Source: Solea solea
Lineage: Eukaryota; Chordata; Actinopteri; Pleuronectiformes; Soleidae
Length of the DNA: 64,000 nt
Assembly (NCBI RefSeq): GCF_958295425.1
Contig: NC_081146.1
Location: forward strand, 25,241,316-25,305,315
Reading direction: 5' to 3'
The first letter of the stretch is position 1. Each line of letters begins with the position of its first letter. This document shows positions 55,705-64,000 of this stretch, in pieces. The notes beneath the pieces are model-generated. The model searched no databases. It was not told the origin of the DNA and was given only the letters and a program-made list of their open reading frames with translations. The position numbers and the translations under genes were made by a program.

Positions 55705-58700
55705 GCTTTTCATTTCCCCAAAATCAGGAGCCGAGTAGGAGACCGCTATGTTGGACCATCTTGTTTCACAATAGATGAACTAAACATCTTTTAGAGTTTT
55801 GATGCTAACTAAAGGCTCCATGGGTTCTCTGACATGGTTCTCGCATGGTTCCCAGAGGTCCTTGAAATCCTTTAAAGTTTGTGAATTGCAAAAAATGTTT
55901 TAATTCAAGGCCCTTGAATGCTTTTGAAAATTGCCCTAAATATACATGGTGTCATTAAGTCCTTAACTTGTGCAAGAAAGAAGTGAAGTTGATATTTAGG
56001 TCAATGTCTCCCTTGTTTGTTACGACGCCACCTGCTGTTCCGCGCCCTGCGTTGCTTGATGTACGTAGACGAGGCCCACGCAGGACAAACACAGAGTCCT
56101 AATTTACTAGCAGTGTTGTGGACACTGCCCACTGTCTCTCTGTCCAACCGTTGACGCGAGATTCCGTGCAGAACAATGAGCGAGTAAAGTTAAGCAAGAG
56201 AGAAGAGAGCAAGTGGCTAGCATGTCTAACATCACAAGCATGTCCAACACGTTTACGTAGTGGTACATGTACCACATTTTGAGAACCATGGAGGTAGAAT
56301 GTTGTTAGTATCTTCTGCTATCACAGTCAACAGTGGCCAGTGCCATGTCCCCCCGACTTCTCAACTGGAACACGATCAAATCAGAGGTGACAGAAATGAG
56401 GTTCTGCCTCATTAGGACCAGGTTTTTGGTCTCCATGGAGGAGCTAACACACACACACACGCGTGCTGGCTCTGTCAGGGTCACAGTGCCCGTCTCACTC
56501 GACTGACGTCTGTTTTTGAGCCAATAATTAACGGCTCAGTTATTGATGGCGGTGAGATTAGAGCGAGGTCACGGCGTGATACGTGATAATGACAGGTCAT
56601 CATCACACGACGGCTGCAGAGCGCCATGTGGTCCACCCTTTGTTGCCTTTTACAACATGCAAAGCACCCAATTATGAAATTTACCCATTAACCCAAAAGG
56701 AAAATGTTTTACGAACCACTTTGCCAAATTGGATTGATTACAAAATTCGCTACGGCTTTGACATGCTTTCTGGTATGTGTAGGCCGCCGTAGTTTTCCAT
56801 TTGTCCATTAGATGTCACTAATTCCTACAACACAACGGCTGTATGTTTGTATACAGAAAAAATGTGGATAATATTCATTTTCTCATAAATAACTCTGTGA
56901 TCCAGAAATGATTAAATTATTTTCCAGTCGTCGTATTTTTAAAACCCCCCGTTTCTTTCCAAGGCCTCGAAAATCACCAAATGATTTCCTTTAATGAAAC
57001 GTGTCAAACGTGTCAAACGGTCAAACGTGTCTTTGCGTCAGACTCCCGAGTCTCATTATTTTCAGATTCCTCGTCTCACACATACCCACAAAATTACTTG
57101 GCCTTAATTGGCTTTAATTTGACCTCAGACTGCGACGGTTTCCTCCGTCGTCAGTGAGGTTAAATTCTGAGTTGTTTGTCTTTTTTTTCTTTCGCAGCAT
57201 AATTCGAAAACTAAACTGGTTTCCATGAAACGTGGAGGTTGGTTGGATGAACCCATTAACTCCTGGAGCCAATCTGATTAACAGCCTGGGTGCAGGGATG
57301 GATTCTTCCAAGAATTACTCAAGTTATAATTTATGGATATAATGAGGCACGTGTACGGGGCTAATATCTATAAATAGGTAAAAACAAAATTGGTGTGGAT
57401 TTGAATAATGGATAAGGTCATAGCTCTGAATAATTGAGATTATTATTCTGCACTAAAATGTTTGTATTGATTCACAAAAATCTGGTTCCGCACCAAATCA
57501 AATCTGCTGCAAAACTTTAATGGAGTCGTTTTTGGCCAAAACCCAGAAGAAAAGTGGTTCAGTAGTTTCTGTAGTCGAGATTGATTTTTTAAAATGTATG
57601 ATTATTATTATTGTGTCATGCAGAGAACGAGACGCCATTAGTTAGAGATGCAGTCCAATAAAAGCAAGAGAATCACATGAATTACAAATAATATTAAACA
57701 AATAAACCTTCCTCACGTGTTTTTTTCCAGGTTGTGGACGAAAATGAAAGACGTTTAACTTAAAATAATCATTCTATTGTCATCATCTGTGCACCAGAAC
57801 GTCATGTTTAATTTGACATTTTAAGGCCTTGAATAAAACAGTAAAAGGTGTTTTCAGGACAATATGAAAGAAAGTGTGATTCAAATTAAATTTGACTTAT
57901 GTCATAAACTTCACATAATCAACTTTCCATCAAGTTTTCATAAAGTGTGGACTTTAATTTGAGGGATTAACCGTTGAGGTGAAGAGTGAGAGCCAGCTTT
58001 AAGAAGGGAAATTAAGGAACTGATTTGGAACAGAATCAGTGACGAGGGTGAATTTACTTAAACACAGCTGGAGTCACAACTGAGTGTGAACATGGAAAAC
58101 TACAACAATCAGACTCAACATTAAAACTGGTAAGTGAATCAAACTGTCATTATACCCAGAGCTTGCTCTGAAAAACTTCACTCTGCAACATTAACAATGT
58201 GACTTTAAACATATTTTGCAGTTTTATTTGGCAAAACACACAAATCAGCAACAAAACTGAAACTTAAACAACTTTAGAAAGAAGAAAAAACAATAAACAA
58301 GGCTGAACTATGACCACACCGACTGAAACTGGAAGGACTGAAGTGGGAGAGCTGAGTTTAAGTAGCATGTGCACCTTGTTATGGTGACGAGCAGCACCTG
58401 GTGGCTCCGCCCCTCCTCCAGCACACCTGCAGGCAGCTGCTCTGACGGGTGACCGATTCCCTCCAACTGAGACTGAGAGACTTCAGCGACCTTATAACAT
58501 CATTATAAGTTCTTTAATCCACACAAAACCTCCGAAAATGACTCTAAATGCAGTAGTACATACGCCAGGCCTGTATGTGGCGCTGTAACACTGCTATAGA
58601 TATATATATTGTATGGAATTAGATTTGAGTCCATATTTTTTCAAACAGCACTTTATGAACTAAGCAAAAAAATCAAAATACACAAATTGCCAATAAAATA

Positions 58701-58705
58701 TCCAA

Positions 58706-58790
58706 TCCAATCCAATCCAACTTTATTTATAAAGCACTTTAAAAACACTTTAAAACAGCCGAAAAAAGTGCTGTACATGAGAGATAAATA
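58706..58790. repeat. Retroposon 3' end with (AATCC)n tail
   Basis: TCCAATCCAATCCAACTTTA followed by TTTATAAAGCACTTTAAAA and AAAAGTGCTGTACATG. The wording is that of a common fish LINE/SINE end ending in a variable 5-bp microsatellite. A relative lies at 60785-60862. Confidence 0.55.
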
Positions 58791-60533
58791 AAACAAATGA
58801 AATAAAGACCAAATAGACCTAAGAACAAACAATTAAACAATAAAATACTGTAGAAAGTATCAAAACAACCTGACTTGTTCTTTGTGTTTTTTGTTTGTGA
58901 TTCTGTCCATGGAACTCGCTCGTAACATCTCAAAGATAATCTGACATAAATGTTTACAATTATTTGAATTATTATTTACAATTACTATAAGTACCTTGTC
59001 GGAAGTGGATGGGGAAAACTCGGGGGAACGAGTTCCAGACGGACAGCGACTCCAAGCCCGTGACTCTATTTCCTGTCCAATGAGTGGTCGCTCCAAAACG
59101 CAGGAGCCAATCAGGATGCAGCTTCCTAAGCCCCGCCCATGGTCAGAATCGCAAACAAAAACCCAGGGAGCGCAAAGAAAAAGTCCGGCGCACAAACTTA
59201 AGAGTCGGTGCAAGCAAAATTCAAATTTAAAGTAAAGTACTCAACATTAAACGAAAAACTCTACTTATGTCATGAACACACTGAGTGGTTATGATGGTTC
59301 AGTGTCGGCTTCTTCTCGTCATGTCCTTGAATTTGTCTCAAACCCATGTTTCTTGTAAAGAGTTGCCGAGTTTGTGAGAGTCAGACTCGTGTCAGACGGT
59401 GAGACACTTGACTTCCTGCTGCGTGTTATTAAACCTCCTCGCAATCATTTCCCTGCACATTCAGTCAATTTTCAGGAGAAACATCACTTCTAGTTTCCAT
59501 CATGAGTCACATGATGAGTCAGGCCTGGTCCCTCTGAAAAACAACCACCAATACGTGCCAACAACAGCGTGGAAAGGCAAATTAACTACTGTCGCCTGCT
59601 GATAAAGATTCATTGAAATGTTTTATATTGTTTGACAAAATACAATGATTTGTTCATAAGAAATTGTTTTATTGTATTTACATCTTTCACATAAGGGTTT
59701 AAATGATAACAAGTTATAGATTGGCTACGTTGGTAACATTACAACTCTATTAAACCATGTGCTTACATCGTTAATATCTTTAAAAAGGCATAACGTTGCA
59801 TTTTGCACCTATTACATTTCTACAAACACATACAAAAAAGTCTAATTAACAGTAATAAAGGTTTGTTGTAGTCGTAGTCGGAATTTTACGAGTTCCTAGT
59901 TGGAAGTTTTAACAGGAATGTGCCCTCAGAAATTCGGAGAAACAAACCCTGACGTAGAACTCTAAGATAGCTGCCACTCACTTTGTTAATAAAAACACTC
60001 GGTTACTTTATACTGTCAATTGCACCTCGTCGTATTTGGTTCACATTAAGTGTTTTCAGTTTTTATTTTTGGACATGTTTCTAAACGTAAAGTGTTGCCA
60101 TATTGCTAACAGTGGCTAGCGTGAGATACTTTGTGTTCTTTATTGTGACTTCTCAACTGAGCCACGATCAACTTGGAGGTGATGTCACCCCTATACTTCT
60201 GACTTCCGAGGTAAATGGAACGCACCCTAATTTTGCTCTTCAAATTTTGCTGTCGGACAAGGGCATTTTTCTCGCTGCTGGTGTTTTTGTGTGAACGCGA
60301 CTCGTGCCTCACGTATACCTTACATATTCTCCTAAAAGACAGAAGCTAAAGCTAACAGCTAAGTCATGGCCGGATAGAACTGCAACTGCAAGTGTCTTTT
60401 GCACAAATTGATGACTCTTGACTGTCGCAGCCACACAGGAAAAAAATTGACTTTAGCTTTAGCTGTGTTAAAAATTTTTTAAATTAACTTGCAATTTCAC
60501 TAGAAAACAGATCCAACTGGCTATGAAAAGGGA

Positions 60534-60652
60534 GCTAGGCTACTATATTGTGAGTAAGCTAGTTATCAGGACAAGCTAGGCTAATATATTGTGAGTAAGC
60601 TAGTTATCAGGACAAGCTAGGCTACTATATTGTAAGTAAGCTAGTTAGCAGG
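60534..60652 (+). repeat. 41-bp tandem triplicate
   Basis: Three copies of a unit starting GCTAGGCTACTATATTGTGA and ending TATCAGGACAA, nearly identical. Confidence 0.85.
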
Positions 60653-60784
60653 AAGAGTGAGCATTAAAATTTTACAACAGATTAACTAATCCATATTTTT
60701 AAATAACGCATACTCTTGGATTTTGAAACTCAGCAAAAAATAATTGGCTAAAAATGGTAAGCGCAAGTTTGTGTCCGATTTAAA

Positions 60785-60862
60785 TGCTACTCAACTCAAC
60801 TCAAATTTATTTATAGAGCGCATTTAAAAAATAACTGAGGTTGAGAAAAGTGCTGTACAGAA
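60785..60862. repeat. Retroposon 3' end with (CAACT)n tail
   Basis: CTCAACTCAACTCAAATTTA, then TTTATAGAGCGCATTTAAAA and GAAAAGTGCTGTACAG. Same family as 58706-58790, with a different 5-bp tail. Confidence 0.55.
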
Positions 60863-61241
60863 TGACGTCAACAAAACATTAAATCAGTAAAAAATAGAAA
60901 GCATAGAAACACGATACAGAGCACAGTAAAAAAACACACAAAAGCAAAACAAACAAAAACAAAAACAATGGGAGTCCAGCTCAAACTGTGTTACATGCCA
61001 TTGAGTAATAGTAGGTTTTAAAAGAAACATTTACTTAATTACTTAAAACAATGTAAGTGTGAGAAGTTTTAAAATAAGATAAATTGTGTTACTGTATGAG
61101 TCACATTTTGCTCTGAACTTATTTTGGGCGTCAGTGACTCACTTGTAGAAAATGTAGAGGTGTTCTGAGTCAACCTCTCAGAGACTCTTGTCCTGAAAAC
61201 ACTCCGTCTTTATCTTCTGTAACCGGAGCCTAAAAGCATTC

Positions 61242-61272
<31 letters not shown>

Positions 61273-61289
61273 TGGACACTAAATCCAGT

Positions 61290-61660
61290 GCACTTTTAAT
61301 TCTGGCGTCCTGTCAAAATCAAAAAGTGCGACCATGTTTCAAGAAACCATCCCCGCCCGAGAGTGAGGTTTTTTGTGCATAAGCACGAACGTCCAGATGG
61401 AGTGAAAATGTCAAAGCTTTAATGGACTGGAATGCTATTTGAGGCGTTTATCACAATGTTGAATCAAAGCCTTTTAACACAGAGGTGGAAGTGAGCTGCC
61501 TGGACCTGCCTGACCCTGGCAGGAATCCTGCGGGACATTGTCCGCGCAGTCAAGAGTCTTTCAACTGTTGTCCTCAGGGTTTTTTTCCCTCCTCTCACCT
61601 GCATGTGAATGAAAAACAGAAGGGACTGGAGGCTTTTATGAAAAAAGGGTCCAACTTTTG
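61290..61660. other. Possible conserved non-coding element
   Basis: Non-repetitive block right of a CA run, with GTGCACTTTTAATTCTGGC, AAAGCTTTAATGGACTGG and CTCACCTGCATGTGAATG. Both strands have short open frames without a recognisable product. Confidence 0.3.
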
Positions 61661-64000
61661 TTTTCACAAAAGAAAATACTGTTTATGTAACTTACCGTCT
61701 AAATTCAGTGATTTATCTATGAAATTACCTTAAAAGTCCTCATGACATGCCTCTCAGAGTGGTAATAGCTTAGCACAGGTTAGCTAATGCACTAACCTGT
61801 GCTCAGGGATGCGCTACTGAACTGCTATAGCTACATGAAACCTATACAAGAACGCTCCATATGTTATGCTCTGTTAGCTTAAGGAATTGTATATATTTTT
61901 AAGTTAATTAAAAGTAGGAAGACGGTAGGAATGGTGCTTGACATGCTAACAACTGCCTTCTGCTAACAAGCTAAAAGTAGCCCTAGTAGAGCGGACCTGG
62001 ACACATTTAAATCGAGTTAATTCTTGAAAAACATTAAAATTAAAACCATCTCCATTATCCCAAATTCCATTATTATCATTTATGCTCTCTTAGCTTAAAT
62101 TATTGAAGATTTTTGAGCTAAAACCATTTACCGGTCATGAACGTGGTTAAGTTTACTTTACTTTTCTTTTCCACAAAAACACGACATTAGGTGTAAAATC
62201 GAGTGGTGGATGGTCATGACCCGTAAGAGTATGAACTCCTGATTTTTTATTATTTATATTTAAAAGTTACTGCTTTAAAACCTGGAGCTGAGGGTGTTCA
62301 TGACTGTCCGTGGCACCGAGCCCGACATTAAAAGTAATGAACTTCTTATTTGTTCCTGTGACAGAGAAGAACAAAACGATGAATCTGACAGAGGATTTTT
62401 GGCCAACACTGGCGTCGTCTGTGCCAAACAGGAAGCAGCGCTCACGTAAAAATAATAATAATTCTCCTGCACTGAAATAAAGGAATGAAGAGCACACAGA
62501 GGTGAACTTACGGGAAGTGAACGTGACATCATCTTCTTATCAATTCCCAGTAGTTTTGACATTTTAATTTTTTTACAAAATTGAAGGAATTTTTTAGCCT
62601 TATATTTTTGACTGAGACGTTTGAGACTTTGAAATAATAATAATAATACAAATGCCTTTAATTAGAACAGAAATGTAAAATAATAAATGTTAAAATTAGT
62701 CCAGCAAGTTTGTCCTACTTTTTCAGAAAATAAATTGCCAAGTTTTTGTCATGATGCATCAAAATTAAATGTTTTTTCAATGGACATTTTTGGCTGTAGG
62801 TGAATTAGTGTGAGTATTTTAGTTCTGATTCAAACCTCTGACTTAACGTGTAATAAATAACTTTAAGTTTAAATTCACTCACGTTCTGCTGAGTTTTATG
62901 GATGAAACTGTTTAAAACGTTATCTGTGACTCAGATTTTTAGAGAAACAGATGTCGACATGAGAGTTTATCACCTCAACACCAGGATTTAACTTAAGACA
63001 CAGTCAGAATGAAGAGTTTAATGAGTCTGTGAGGCGTCACGTTGGTTGTTTTGTGACATAAATGCGATTATTTCTCTGAAAATGTCACATAATTACGTCT
63101 CCACATCCAGATTCTCTTTAATATTTCACAAACGTAACGAGAAGCTTGTTTTTGTTGCTTTCAGCCTCATTAGCTCTGATCTTATGAATATGCAACCAAA
63201 AATAATGAGGCTGTTGATGTTTGTCACCACATTTTCACTCATTCACTTACTCACTCTGTTCACATCTGCACCACAGCTGCTTTTATTTAAAAAAAATATA
63301 AAAAATATGTCACAGTTTTATTTATCTCAGCAAACTGTCATTTTTTTAAATATAATTATGTATAAATAAATGTAGTTTTAGTTAAAATTAGAGTGAAATC
63401 TCACCTCGCTATTCAAACAGTTTTTATTCTCAGTTCAGGTTTAAAATTCAGCTGCCGTCGTCAGGGAACTCTTTCATTATTTATTTTATTTAAAAAAATA
63501 TCATTTCATCTGTGTTTGTTTCCATTTGTGTGACATTTTTTCTCTCATCTTTCTTCTTCATCTCTGACAAAATATTTAAGCTTATTTACATTTTTGGATT
63601 TTGGAGCTGGAGATAAAAACATTGCATTCATTCATGTTGTTATTGTGAATTTATGGGGTTTTATATTTAAATCAGGGCTTTTAAATATTCACTTCTATTT
63701 ATTTTATTATTTTATTTGTTAACTTGACATGTAAATGTGCAAATTTTAGAATTTAAAGCACAACCAATTAAACAATAGCTTAGGTTTTAAAGGCGACAAA
63801 GACCGGAAGCTCCAATTAACGCTGCGTTTGTGTGTGTATCTGCGTCATTACCTCGTTTATGAAACCCTGAAGTTTCAGAACAAACAGTTCAGCCACTGCT
63901 GAGAAAATAGTGTTGTATTGTTGTCCTGGGCTCTGCCAAGCGGATCTGCACTTCCCGAAGCTGATGATGTCATCAGAAATCCTCAACACTCCTCTCACCA

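Larger units (their letters stand above)
48091..64000. other. Gene-free interval right of rab5a
   Basis: No supported coding exon. Besides the repeats listed, the interval is AT-rich unique sequence. Frames at 49844-50217 (CAG/CTG-rich) and 52057-52248 have no recognisable product. In mammals PP2D1 and KAT2B follow RAB5A; neither is recognisable here. Confidence 0.55.

Noticed and set aside
55585..55794. Collagen-like Pro-Pro-Gly-Pro open frame
   Set aside because: It is only the translation of a 12-bp minisatellite, with no exon signals and no similarity outside the repeat.

Overview
The window is vertebrate nuclear DNA, most likely from a ray-finned (teleost) fish. It has short coding exons with GT-AG introns, abundant CA, GA and AT microsatellites, and many dispersed repeats of the kinds common in teleosts: hAT-like and TTAA-target miniature elements and a tRNA-derived SINE. 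I ran no search. Family names rest on recognising the translated exons and on recall.

Two protein-coding genes can be supported, arranged head to head. efhb (EF-hand domain family member B, also CFAP21) lies on the minus strand from about 37.86 kb down to 27.0 kb, with 13 coding exons joining to 545 codons and two further non-coding 5' exons. rab5a (early-endosome small GTPase) lies on the plus strand from about 38.3 kb to 47.0-48.1 kb, with one non-coding exon and five coding exons joining to 216 codons. A 400-500 bp region between them carries a perfect RFX X-box on the efhb side, as expected for a cilium gene. The gene pair matches the EFHB-RAB5A neighbourhood of mammals.

Positions 1-27.0 kb hold no coding exon I can support. 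This part is AT-rich and repeat-rich, with several islands of non-repetitive, homeobox-motif-rich sequence that look like conserved non-coding elements, one GC-rich island with an unexplained open frame (20.66-20.98 kb), and one sequence with strong splice signals (4.94-5.09 kb). Known synteny places KCNH8 and SATB1 on this side in mammals, so distal regulatory DNA is a reasonable inference. Positions 48.1-64.0 kb likewise hold no supported exon, only repeats, minisatellites and a few possible conserved elements.

The most distinctive structures are: a perfect 53-bp inverted repeat inside a TTAA-flanked transposon in an efhb intron; an 84-bp higher-order satellite built from three 28-bp subunits in the last efhb intron; a tenfold 20-bp array of ETS-type motifs at 6.34-6.53 kb; and a hAT-like insertion with an exact 8-bp target duplication in rab5a intron 2. 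I saw no unambiguous new biological system.
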